A stretch of DNA of 64,000 nt from Metopolophium dirhodum (Eukaryota > Arthropoda > Insecta > Hemiptera > Aphididae), in assembly GCF_019925205.1 (NCBI RefSeq), contig NC_083562.1:28768001-28832000 (forward strand). Reading direction: 5' to 3'. Shown piece after piece: positions 1-13,300 of this stretch. The translations under genes and the position numbers were made by a program. Within the stretch, counting starts at the first letter, position 1. Each line of letters opens with the position of its first letter. The notes beneath the pieces are model-generated. The model saw nothing but the letters and a program-made list of their open reading frames with translations, made no database searches and had not been told where the DNA came from.

Positions 1-441
1 ATACTTTTTTAATGTATCCGTCTTCGTACCTCGAAACTTTCCTACCCAGTATCCGATTACGTATCACAAAATAATAGTATCTGTATCTGATCACTTTTAA
101 CGAGTACCCGTCTCTATTTTTTTGCAATACTGATTACACGCGTATTATTATTATTTTGAACGCCAGCCGAAGCTGTCGGGATGGCAAACGAAAACTGCAC
201 CATGAATACGGGAACGCCGCGGGGAAAAATTTTGAAAAGAAAACGATGACGCACGCGTGTCGTATATGTACCTACGCCGACAAAAAACTGCTACCGATGC
301 TTATGTACGCGTAAGATATCATATTAAATTTTATATGTATACCTACTATGTATGGATCGGTACACCTCTTTCGGGTCGCCACCGACCGCGACGTAAGTCG
401 AACAACGCGTTGATATATATATATTTATAAGTGCGCGGGCG

Positions 442-448
442 CGTGTGT

Positions 449-480
<32 letters not shown>
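442..480. repeat. (GT)n microsatellite
   Basis: An almost pure GT run with a single TA interruption, inside the GC-richer left part of the window. Likely length-polymorphic. Confidence 0.95.
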
Positions 481-903
481 AGTTTAGGTCTTATACACAC
501 CTAAAGTGCGCGTGTGTATATACTGGCTAGTTGTATATATCGTGTTCCGGGGCGTGTTTAGCCTAAAAAAGCCGGGAGCCGGTGAAATCGAAAATAGAGT
601 CACGGCGCTACAGGTCAAATCGATTTCGGGAGAGATGATGGCCGGAGCTTACACGCCCACACACCGTTACACCGCCACCACCGCTGCTCGGTCGCCGCGT
701 CCTGCACCGTAGAATATACGCTATACACCACCCAAACCCGGTGTTAGTGTAACAGCGGTCCACGCCAGTGCTGCTGCTGCTGCTTCACCGTACACGTTGT
801 GTACAGTGTACACTGCCACCACCAGAAGCTCCCGACTCCGCGACAGTGCGCTTTTATATTATATGTACGTATTTACTTCGACCCATTCTCCCACCACCAC
901 CAA

Positions 904-905
<2 letters not shown>

Positions 906-950
<45 letters not shown>

Positions 951-960
951 CACACACACA
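906..960. repeat. (CT)n then (CA)n compound microsatellite
   Basis: About 42 bp of CT repeats passes directly into CACACA repeats. The run makes overlapping Leu/Ser- and Ser/His-rich open frames that are not genes. Confidence 0.95.
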
Positions 961-3900
961 CTTCACACGCAAGTTTCACTCATATATATGATGAAATATA
1001 TATATCTCATGTATGATTTAGATCTGGTACAGTATACCAATGCGACCTATATGGGTAATATATATAGTTTTCCCCGTGGTGGATGAGTGACGGTGGTCGA
1101 GTGTGCCGGAGATGTATGACCGGAGGGGTTGTACGTTGTGCGCTCCGCACACCCGCATGTCGGCCTCCCTAGCTACAGCCCCCAACCCCGTGTACCACTG
1201 TGCCAGTGTCCAACGGACCTAACCTACACCACCGCCTTGCTACAGTTTTGGCAGTACATAGCCGACATCCCAGTAGCACTATAGCAGCGGCGTAGCAACT
1301 ATATATCGTCGCGTCGCAGGTAGGCGTATATATAATATATGTATACATATATTATATGTATTATCATAATATATTATTATACATATATCACTACACATGC
1401 GTCGTGGGACTATAATGTGGGAGTAATGACTCGTCCCACATACGCCATCATCGTCATCGTTATCATCAACGAAGAGATTATACACGTCACGTGTATCTAT
1501 AATGTGTACAGAGCGGTGACCGCGTGCTTCGGTCGCGTGGGGAAATTTACCATGCACCATGACCTGTACTGCACACTCACCACGCTTGCGTGAATCAATA
1601 TACCATAATATATACATAATGTGTGTGTTTTTGTTTGCATGGGCTATTTAGAGGAGGGGTAATTTAATTTTTATGTCCATTGTATTAAACCTCTAATAAC
1701 TCAATGGATTTGTTTACATCAGTAATATTAATATATAAATATTTGTAAATGGTTGGCATAATTTAAAACATATTAACAGCACATAAATGCCTTAGCCGTA
1801 TGAAAAATCATTGAAAGTTATCTAATCTGCCCTCATAAATAATTCTGATAGTTAAATTAAATGATTGTTCGAGTCATATACACGAATAAAATTTTAATTT
1901 AAAATTAATTTTATTGAAAAAATTTTTTTTGAAAGTAATACATTTATTTATACAATTTATTGGGTGGTTTCTGTTGCCACTGCAAATAGTGGCAAATTCT
2001 TAAATATTGCTGTGTGTGTCTGTGTTGGCATATTTGACTAATTCTATGATCCCCTGCGCCCTATAATTTACATATTCAATATAGGAATAGAAAAAAAAAT
2101 TTTATGGATAGACCCTTATGGAAAAAACAAAATCGCATTACAGAAAAACATCTTATGATAAAATAAACAAAACGTAAGCCGCTTTTATACCTTAGCTTAA
2201 AACGAAGTGTACCCGCCTACCCGTTTGGCGGGTTGTGATCTATCGTTATAATATAGAGTCGGCGCATATTGAAAGTAAATAGACGACGGTGGAGAGCGGT
2301 CATTCCGTATATATTATACAGGGCATTAATAAATAATAAATCAAAACGACTGAATGATAAAAACGCGTTCCTTTATCGCGAGATATAAAATCGTCTGGAA
2401 TACTCATGTACACGAATAGACGTTCGCTTATATGCATTTTCAACGAGAGGTTTATTTTTTCCGTTGAAGGGAGGGAGGAATTATTATTTACTCGTATGCT
2501 TTAAGAAAGGTCAAAAACGAAAATCAAAATAATTATACGCCGTATTTTCAACAAGTTGCACACAGTTTATAATCATAATTATTTATCAACTTTCCGAGGT
2601 TTCGTATAATATATGGCGTATAGATCGAATGGGGAAAGTTCAAACCACATGCCACCCCAATATGCACACACGCACGCACGCACAATATTATGTATATTGT
2701 ATTCATATCACTACACGTTTCGCTGTACTTCGTACACTGCATTATCAGATGTATTGACGCAAGTCACACCAGCCCACCGATTTCAAATTTTCGAAAAACC
2801 ATTTTGACCGACAATATTTTTGTACTTTATATTTTGTTAAGATATTGCCCCTAAAGAGCTGTACGCAAAGCAAGGTCGGGCCGGGCTAGCGTGACGTGTA
2901 CTGTGATATATTTAATTTTCATAAAGTATTTAATAGGACGTACCGATATAATATTATTGTAAAACAAACGGTGCGTGTTGCACGCGCATAATAATATACA
3001 CACAATTTGTATACAGCTGAGAGTGAGAGAGAGTGTGAGATCCGTTTAAAGTTTAGACCAGTATTTTCCAAGAGTGGCGGTGGAGGACAATATATGCACA
3101 GTTTCTCCGTCTGCACTATGTGTGTTATATATGTGTATTTCCACATTTGGATCACTTGAACTTTAAACGAATATATTTACTATAAACACAATATTATATA
3201 ACCTTATAACGGTATAAATATTATATGTTTTAACATTTTATATACTTTGTACTTTGTACTTATAACACCATCGTTTTTGTTCAACATACTCTTTCGAGAT
3301 TTATACATAATTTAAATTATAATATGATTTACTAGATACCTACACGTCGCACATATCATACGAAAAAGTATAATATTATAATGAAGTGCTCTATATGTGT
3401 TTAATCCGAATTTAAATCGAGTATATTATAGTATACCACATAATATTGAAAATTCTAACACCTATCTAATATGTAATAATAATATGTCTAATATTATCAT
3501 CTAATAAGTATTTGTAATAATAATAAATAATACTATTATATTATTTGAAACGTTAAACAAATTTGGACAATAACATTGAAGTATCACGATAGCGCAATTA
3601 TATCATAAGCTGGTGATGTACAAGGCAGTAATAATCGGAAAACTGTTTCGAGTGAGTTATCGTAAAAATAAAGACCGTGTATTATTATATTGTTATATAT
3701 TGTAGAATTTTATATTATATTTTGTATTGTATATGGCGGTAAGATAAAAAAAATAATAATCTAGTTTGAATATGGGGTTTAAAACCCGAAATTGTCACTT
3801 AGATAAAATTCATAAAATACACACGTGTTTTCAGCAGTGTTACTATTCGAGTTTTAGAAAAAACAAATTTTACATAATGAATATAATAACCATAATAATA

Positions 3901-4681
3901 TGTTTATAATAATTTTAATAGTAATATCATCGTAACACAACTACATTTATGAAAACAATTTTTCGTTTTACTATTCATATGGACATTTTTTTAAGCTTAT
4001 AGGTACCCGTATATTATTGTAACCAGCTCAACCTGAATATAATATTTTCCTATTACATTTCCATGAATACAATTTACTGAATATATTAACAATATTAGCA
4101 ATGTATTATAATTTATTATGAGTTTTTAGGTTCCGAATGATTGGTCGTCTGTAGTTTTAAAATTAGTTATGAGAATATTAGTATTAACATTAGTTATTAT
4201 GTATATAAAAAAAATATAACGAACTGGCTCACTGAGAAAACAATAGCTATAATACCTTACGTTAAAAAAAAATGCATCTCTTGTAGAATAATAGATCTGT
4301 CGTTCAATAGAGATGATAAAATATCATATTCACGTATATTATCTTTATTAGTATTATACATTAAATAAAATACAAAACCTAGGTTGTAATAATGATAATG
4401 CTCTTGCATATTATCACAATGCCTTATATTATAATATGATGTAATATAATGTACAACCCCAGAATTATTGAGCATTGTAAACGATGGTTGTGCAATAAAT
4501 TATTACGTATATTATGCAACAATAATAATATTGTCGTATAAAAATATTGATGATTGCTAATAATATTAGAAAATATAATATACGAAGTACATGTTGTTAT
4601 GAAGATTATTATATAGTAAATTATAGTAATACTATAAATTGATATATATATATATTATATAAAAAAAAATGATCGACTCAC

Positions 4682-4770
4682 CTCCGTAATTCGGTCTTAC
4701 TCTTTTGTCGTAACTGCCGCTGAACGAATCGAGTATAGCCGATATGTTCACGTCTCCATACATACTACTG
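4682..4770 (-). CDS. Rdl: Rdl GABA-gated chloride channel subunit, coding exon 2 (partial gene)
   Basis: This exon encodes the start of the extracellular ligand-binding domain of the insect ionotropic GABA receptor subunit RDL, a pentameric Cys-loop chloride channel of neuronal membranes and the target of cyclodienes and fipronil. Reading the minus strand, a TTTGTTTCAG acceptor precedes the exon and a GTGAGT donor follows it. The 89-nt exon translates to [16 protein letters not shown] followed by [14 protein letters not shown]. From family knowledge this nearly matches the Drosophila RDL segment with [26 protein letters not shown] character. The N-I-S triplet is a potential N-glycosylation sequon. 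The exon enters with two bases supplied by exon 1 and leaves one base (phase 1) that would complete the second Gly of YGG. The downstream exons (rest of the ligand-binding domain, M1-M4) were not found in 1-4681 and should lie left of the window. Confidence 0.95.
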
Positions 4771-5251
4771 CTGAAACAAATCGATGCAATCGTCACAGTG
4801 GGTTTGTTCGTGCAATGTGGTCTAGTGCATTATAAAAATAAATTTATACAATTTTGTAGCATATAAAAAATAATATATTGACGACCGCGTTATATATTGT
4901 TGAAAATTACGCGAAACGAATAATGATAACTTCTTGTAATAATAGTAAGTTGCGCAGGTATACACATTGTTTTGAATTCATGTAATGTTTAATATTGTTC
5001 TAAAATAACCTATATTATTATATTTTTTATTATTTCATTTTTATTATGATTATTATTATTGTTATTATAAGATCAAACGCATAATAGTATAAGAAATATT
5101 ATGTCATATAAATACTAATTTCTATTTTTGTCTTTTAGTAAAATGTTGGCCACTGGCAGATAATATAATATACTATACATATTAATATATTATATAATAA
5201 TATAGGTGGTACAAATAAAAATAAAGTGAATATTTCATATAATAATATATA

Positions 5252-5561
5252 CAGTGTGTCCATTCCAAATGTGACATTATATACTTCAGACATATAAAGG
5301 AAATACTGTCAGTTTATACCTATAAATTATAAATAGTACTTTAGTATTGAAATTCGTTGTTTGGGAAAATGTCAAGTTTATAATATTGAATTTGGTGCAA
5401 CTTGGTTCATTTGAATAGATTAAAAAAAAAAAGTTCTAAAATGTGTATTTTGGCCTAATTTGCAACCTAGGAGGTAGTGTGCTGTATTATATCAAATTGA
5501 AATTCAAGGAAATTTGGCTGAGATATCTATAATTGGTGTTTATTATAAAACAGACTCACTG
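5252..5561. mobile_element. Tc1/mariner-type MITE (310 bp)
   Basis: The element starts CAGTGTGTC and ends GACTCACTG, so the inverted ends match at 8 of 9 bases. Both sides are flanked by TA, the target duplication of the Tc1/mariner superfamily. It is too short to encode a transposase and has no open frame of note. It lies in Rdl intron 1, about 0.5 kb upstream of exon 2 in the direction of transcription. The superfamily call rests on the CAGTG end plus TA target. Confidence 0.72.
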
Positions 5562-8500
5562 TATTTCTAAATGTTCTATTGTATTAATAATTTACATAAG
5601 AACATGACAGAAAAAAAAACAAACAAATCTTAATGCTGTACTGAAAAATAAACGAGGAAAAAATGAATATATTAATAGCTATAATTTTTAAATTGATAAA
5701 CACTAAATGTAGGCATACTAGTTATCTCCAGTATAAATATAGAAAACGGAAATGATTAAAATGTATTCATGAAATTTTCAAACAACGTACTGTATATTAT
5801 AGGTACACGATATTATATTTTACATTATCGCTTATGTATAGAATAAATACATTTTGAATCACGTGATTTTAAATAATGCGCATTTAATCATTTAAATGGC
5901 GCAGCGAATTCTTAGACTGAAACACACATACGGCAACATGCAGAAAATAAACAGTCCGTAATTATAAATTCTCGATACTAGGTATTGCTTATTAGTTATC
6001 AGTAACTTATCACATAATATAGGTAGTTAACAATAAAGTGATGATTTTATATCTGTAAGACGGCGGGGCGTGTAGGCAATTTCGATACATTACCGTGTGT
6101 GTGGCTTTTGGACCCGGTATTATAATACAAATTTAAACCCCTTTCTGGCCCAAGGCATAATTTTTCGAAAGAAAAAGATGTTTGCTTCTATGTTTTAATG
6201 TTGCCCTAAGAAAGATATAAAAATTATTTTCATAATTTTAAAATATTTAATGAGAATACTTTCTAAAAATTATTCCTAAAAATATAATCAATTAATATTA
6301 ATATTTAACATAATATTATTATTACACCTAGTGTCAAGTTAAATGTTAAAACTTTATTATATTATTAGACAAACAAACATTCTGTGTCATAACACTGTAG
6401 CCCCAATGATTACTTTAAAATGTTATGCTAATAAAATGCAATGTTATATTATAAAAAAAACAAATTGTTCCCATGCTAATATTTTTCTTTTTGTAACAAT
6501 AACTAGGGGCTTTTCCCCCTGCTAGCTTCGTTTGCCAACTCTATCATATCACCGGAATCTAAATATGATGGCTCATCTTGTTTGTTCTTTCTCTAATTTT
6601 TGTTCTTTGATTTCTTGTCGTGATACTCTACGCATTTCCGTTTATTCTTTTTTTTTTTTTGATATTGTTCTTTTTTTTTGTAACGCGCTCTTAGGTTGTT
6701 ATCTGAAGCCTCTTTGTATCCATCTTAAAATGAATAGTATAAAAATGTTGTTAGAAAAAAATAATATTTAGGAACGTATATTTTTTTTTCAATACTCACA
6801 ACTGTCATTATTTGTTTATGGTAATAATTTGACAAAACTATTTTATCAAAATGTTTTTGCATAATAAAAGATATCTATATATTTATATATTACATTGTCT
6901 CCGTATTCCATTTAAAACGTGGTATTACCCGTGATCCGTTCCCACAATATACCAAATATAGTCGAAGATACTCAATTATTCCACCGTGGGTTAGATGATT
7001 ATTTAAATGTGGTGATTAATGACTAGTGAAATCAAATACCTAAACAATAGGTATTATTTAATTTGGTGAATAAGAAGATTATTCTAAACACAGGCCACAT
7101 GGTCAAACAGAATTCGATGACAGCAGTTAGTAGAATCTTTAGAGTATATAATAAACAGTCATTGAATTCTGAATTTATACTGTTATACGTTTACTGAGTA
7201 ATTAGAAATATAAACACAAATGTTTCATATAGAATACAATACCGATGTTAAAAAAATGATATGATCAAAGGCACGAAAGAACACATAATTCCCCTTATGA
7301 TAGTGAGTGTTATAGTTATCATTGAGAATTGTAATTATTGTAGAAATTATTTAAAACATGATTCCAAAAGTTAGTGTCTTTTTTATAATGGGAATGAAAA
7401 TTATATTCTTCGACGTCCCAACTACACGTGCGTCTGGTACCCGACAGAAAATCTGCAGATAAAATAATAATAATATAAAAGTGTGACAATTGACCTAACC
7501 TATATTACTCTAACAATAAATTACTCGTGGCTTGTTGTGACATCATAATAATATGTTATTCTGATACGAATCGTTTAATAACAGAATAACTACTAGCCGA
7601 GGGTAGAAATAAAAAACAAAAACAATATTATTGTGTTGATTAACAGCAGCGATTTTGGAAAAGGTAAACGACCGCATGATAGGGATCAATTGAATAAAAT
7701 ATATGTGATGTGTACACGAAATAATTTTTTAAGATTTTAAAAATACAAATCAACGTTTCGATAAGTGCTGGCTAATTTATTCCACAAAACAAGCGTAAAA
7801 GTAAGTGATTCTTCTGTTCGGTGTCGTCGTCAGTTGTTTCATACTGCCATCGTGTGCGTGAAAACTTTTTTTTTCAAAAACGAGAGGTCCGACACCGGTG
7901 GGCACGTCATCACATGCCGAACAAATATTTACTTTCCTACGCAGTTATTACATCTCAGTGTTTAACTATATATATTATAAGGGTATCGACGCGTGTTTCC
8001 CGGGAAAAGACACGCGTGTTTGTGCATAGAGAACTGTCAAAACAAAGTGAGTTGGAAATAAATTTCGTCTAGACTCGTCGGCACGCGTTCGATACGGTTT
8101 CGTTGAAAAATATGACATGTTAATTTATAATAATATTTAGTATACATTCGTGCACGTATTTTAATTTTTTTGATAAATATTATTATATTTTGTAAACCAC
8201 ATACCATCAAATTGTTTATGGTTTAAATAACGATTATAAACTAGTGTAATGAATAATGTTATACTATACCGGGTGGCATTTTAACTCCAACTACATTAAT
8301 TTGTTTTTAAATTTATTGAATTTTCATTTTTTTTTTTTAAATTTGTACTATTGGCTGTCTTTATAATTTTTAAGTTTCTTAGTTGTTTCATCGGCGTACA
8401 TATAAAATTTGATATTCCAAAGCACACTATTTTTTTTTGAAAAAAACGTTACCGAGTTAATAATTTCCGAGATGATGCTTGTTTACCGTTAAAATAATCT

Positions 8501-10249
8501 CTCTGTTTATAATATGATGGAGCCGCTATTGTTATATTGGTCAGGCGATCGACGTCCAAAGTCCGCGCAGCAGTACGCACTCGCCGTAGTTGGGACGAGG
8601 GAAGAAAATACAAGATACGAATCAGAGTTTACAGCGTACGGATTTTTCTTTTCTTTTTTATTATTATTTTTTGAGATTTTGCCAAGATTGGCAGAGACTA
8701 TGCGGGGAGTCAGCCGATACATATGATATTGTATCCATATTAAATGTACTCAATGCGGCGTGGGAAACGGATAATGGAAAAGTTCGCGTAACACGCTTTG
8801 ATAGATTTATGAAAGACGTGATATTATTTTTATCTACAATTTAAACCACTCGTCTGTCGTTACAACAATAATATATTATACCCGAGATTATTGTTATCAT
8901 TATTATATAACTGCTACGACCACAGTATGATGTATGTACCGTCATATTGATATTAAATATTATCATCGATCTGGTGGAGATTCGAAGTTGGTTAAAGGTG
9001 ATAGATGTTTATTATGATCAATTATTAATTATGTATACTACAATTAACTATTTAAATACAATTTTTCAAAAATATTATACAATCGAATGCATTTATGCAC
9101 ACCCGAGTCCAAAATTAAAACCTACACAATACTATAATATTACGATTTAATCGAATACTCAAATCGAAGTTAACTATAATATTATTCTATAATTTTAACA
9201 AACGCTGACTTATCTGCTGCAGAGTCTATTCACTTCCTATATTTATAATATTATTCTGTTATGTCTATAGTTATACCAGCATGATTTTTTTTCAAGACGA
9301 CGATAAAATTACCGACAAATTGTAGCAACTTGAAAGATTCCCCCACGACAACAGTTGTCTGACGATCGAGGTAATGGAATAAAAAAAAAAGTACACTGTA
9401 TACACTGAACGGGACTAAAAGCATAAAATTACAATGAGATAAAATAAAACTATATTTTATCAAAAAAAAAAAAAAACATCATAACAGGGAACGAGAAAAA
9501 TCGATAAAACATTATTAGCTGACGACTTGAAGAGCGGCGTTTAATCAATGCAAAAAATTGTCTCTCGGTACACTGCAGCAGCGGTATATTTCTATACACA
9601 TTATACCTACTGTAAGTTTTTTCGAGTGTGCACCGGTTGAGCACTCCTCAGACGAATTTCGAGATTTTTTTAGGTGCATGCCTTCAAATATTTATTAACT
9701 GACACACTCAGATTAGGCTTTAAATACGAATGTTAAATAATAGCGAGGTAGGTACTCTATATTGTTTTATGATTTCATATTTTTGACGTTTTGACATTGT
9801 ATGTAACAATATTACAAAGGTAATAGTTGCATGATACTATGATGTATTATTTCTCAATGGTTATATAGGTACTGTGGCATAAATCATCGCAGCACTAGTG
9901 TTTGAATATTCTGATTAAAATTGTATGACACACATGTACAACTAATGACTAATGATATTTGTATAAATATCGGTATTCAACGATGTCTAACACGAAACGG
10001 TCGAGAGTGATCAACAAATTAAAATCCCAATCATTAATGTTTTGTTTTTTAAAATAATTGTCAATAAAAAATATTTACTAGTTAAAATAACTTAAAAATT
10101 TAATGTAAGGTTTCTCAAAAGTCGTTATTTCTGGAATGAAAAAAAAAGTTGGGCGTAATTTGGTATTAACTCAAAAGTCAGCAACAATATTATCTATCTA
10201 TTATAATATAGAAGGTATATATAAATGTGAAATAGAGTTAAGTAGCTAA

Positions 10250-10340
10250 TGACTAATCATAGGAACCATACTGGACTGATTTCAATAAAAGTTATATCAA
10301 TAGATTTCTTGAGACCCGGTGGGTAATGTTAGCCTCTTTT
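10250..10340. mobile_element. Helitron-like fragment
   Basis: The stretch containing CTGGACTGATTTCAATAAAA and TCAATAGATTTCTTGAGACC resembles the CTGGACCATTTTCAATAAAA / GTCAATAGAT stretch at 54.77 kb. This motif follows the AAAGAGGAAAGATTTGTTTG head in many insect non-autonomous Helitrons (general knowledge). No termini were found here, so this is a relic. Confidence 0.45.
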
Positions 10341-13300
10341 TTCAACCCTTATAAGTTGCTATTGGTTTGCTCACATATTCATTTTTTTTTTCACTCAGGA
10401 AAACTAAATATTTTTTTTTGTTTATATAAATGGCTGTCATTGGTCATAGATTATATTACTACGTATTAAAATGAGTAGAGCTATGGCAAATAAGTATTGG
10501 CCACTCTACGTTGTAATAGAGAATGAACCATAATGGTATATTATTATTATTATTATGCTATAGTAACGGCACTTGATTACAAATCTATGAAATATAAACC
10601 ACCCATTAGGTTAGTAACTAAAGGGATATTGTATATATTTCTTGATAACGATAGTGATATATTCAAGAGCTTTCAATTTCTCATTAAGCTTTGTTTTTCA
10701 ATGACCATTAATAAGGCAAGAATAAGAACAGTTACTTAGGTATTACTATGGAGGACAAATTTAAGAATTGCTTACTTCCAGTTAGATAGCTTATTTCAAG
10801 TATATCATCTTACATCGATGACTCATTATACTTTGTGAATTAATGTGTATATAGATTGAAGTAAGATACATCAAAAGAGAATATTGTGCTGAACTTGTAA
10901 GTTGTGATATTTTGCTCAACAATAAAATCGTCCCATATATTCACCCAACGCACGATCATAAAACGGCGATTTTGAGAAAAATTGATGTAGAACTTTTGGC
11001 CTCTTGCAACAGTCGTCGATATAATAATATAACCATTACACTGCAGTTTCCGGAGGGAAGAAATATTGTGTTCGCAGACCGTGGATGGATCTATCTATAA
11101 CAAACACGCGTCGTGCACTTATAATAATAATAATAATATTATGCGTACGATGTCGTATAATATTATTATATATTGTAACACATTTTGCGTAGTTTTATGT
11201 ATCGGAAGAGTTTCGCGGCTATAGCACACGTGTTGCTCGAAAGTTAAAACTTTGTACGTACTCGTCGTTTTCTCATCGATATATATACACACGAAATGTA
11301 TAATAATAATAATAATAATAATAACATATAATAATATTGTATACGACGGCGAAAAACCGATTCGCACACACGCGCACACGTATTATTGTACGTAATAATA
11401 ATAATATATACAACGCCGTATAATATTACCATGATGATATTTCTCCGGTTCGAAAAATAAATACACAGCATTACTGCACGCGCGAAAACACTCGAAAAGT
11501 CCGCACTTCAAATAAAGAGTGTGTTTGTGTGTTTGTGTGGGTATGGGTGTGTGGGTGCGTATGAGAGTGTTATGGAAATGACGGGAATAAGAGCATCGAT
11601 TGACAGTATAGTGTTAAAACATTGTTGCTGGCGCTGACATTCTACTCCGAACGTACGGGAGAGTGTATAATATGTGTGAGTGCGGCGCGCGTGGTGTTCG
11701 ATGACTTTTCCGACCATATATATAATATTATTTAATAATATTATATTATTATTATTATTATATTATATAGGTACGTGAATAATATTATAGCGATTATAAT
11801 ATTATTATATCGAACGAGCGACGGATTCAAACTGTCAAAAATATGCGTGAGTTTCACTCGGTAAGCTTCTGCATTATTATTATTATTATTATTAAATAAT
11901 AAACAGTTACTCCGATCATTGATAACAGAATACAATAATATGATAATATAGATAAAGCAGAGATAGACACTAAATTACTAACATATCTTTCTATAGGTAT
12001 ACACAATTTTAATATATGTTATGATAAAAATTAAATGAATATAATAATAAGAATATACTTATATCGAATACGTCATGTATCATTGAACGACTATTCTGCA
12101 TTATTCATTTTATTTATGACGGATACTAAAATATTGACAGGTGAACATGCCATGAGTTAGGGGTATAATGGAGAATAAAAAACAAGACTTTATTTCTGAT
12201 ATTATGATTATTTATTTCATTGGAAATAATATTAGGTACCTATTATTCATACTCATCTACCACCGCGTACAGTAATTTTTTTGGCGACTATCTCTAATCG
12301 ATTTAATATTATAAGACAGAGAGTTTTTCCTCAGTTCGAGTAAACCAAAAAATATTAAATTTTTTTATAATAATTGTGGATCTCTAGAACAGTAGAATAA
12401 TAACTTTCAAAAATATCAAACAGAAACGAATACGTTGAAATCTGTAGTGTAGGTGCGACTAGCTGGAGAGTTGGGCATAAGTGAATTTTTTTTTGGCTAT
12501 CCATATTAAGTGCTCTAATGGCCAGAGTCTAATTATTGGATCAGTGAATACCGCGAGTCGCATGCGTACCAGTCCATCGGTTTTTGTCTCAATCTTACCT
12601 TGAAATAATATTAACAAGAATTTCGTAGCACAACGTCCAAAGCTGAATTATTATGTTTATTTTTGTAAAGTGGTTTTCAAATTGATTTATAATTTTATGA
12701 ACTAATTTAATTTAATTCTTTATGAAAATACTTAATGATAATAGTGACATTTGCCAAGATCTATAATAAACTATATTGATTATGTTTTCTTTCACATATT
12801 TTACAACACTAATAATTTAATATAGTTTTTATTAGTTTATAAACTTAATAAAAAATACCTGATTAGTATAATATAATGAAATAACAATAATTATTGAGGA
12901 TTATATACAAATATTAGCTTAAAAGATGTAAAACAAAAAATTTAAAATTAATGATACTGAACCCCAATTTTGACAGAATTTGATGATTACTTTTTTATTA
13001 TTTTTGTTCATTGATTGATTATTGTTATTTTTTAACTGATATAATTCATCAGATGGGTTCGTAATTTTGTTAAATGTGAATAATGAATTTAAAAACCACC
13101 CAAGGTCGAGTTGAACGAGTGCCTGCCGAGTTTAGCTCGATGTGCATATTATAATATTATATTTACACGAACGTGGTAAAATTATATATTCACGTCGTTC
13201 TTGTTTTTATTGCAAAAAGTGTTGTTCGATAGATGTTACGGAAAAGTTATATTGTAAACGGTAGGTTGATGCAATGTACATGTATCAGGTATACCAGTTA

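Larger units (their letters stand above)
1..4681 (-). other. Rdl: Rdl intron 2 (part), no exon recognised
   Basis: By position this should be intron 2 of Rdl, which starts with the GTGAGT donor at 4681 and runs off the left edge. Positions 360-1330 are unusually GC-rich and rich in GT, CT and CA repeats compared with the rest, and could hold a regulatory or non-coding transcribed element, but I see no recognisable protein. Positions 1620-4650 are AT-rich. A GCAAGGTCGGG...GGGCTAG string near 2870-2890 resembles a Helitron 3' end. I searched for the next RDL exon (expected to begin PPVEVGVT) on the minus strand and did not see it. Confidence 0.55.

Noticed and set aside
797..1086. Small frames across the CT/CA repeat
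   Set aside because: Ser/Leu/His runs are direct translations of microsatellites.
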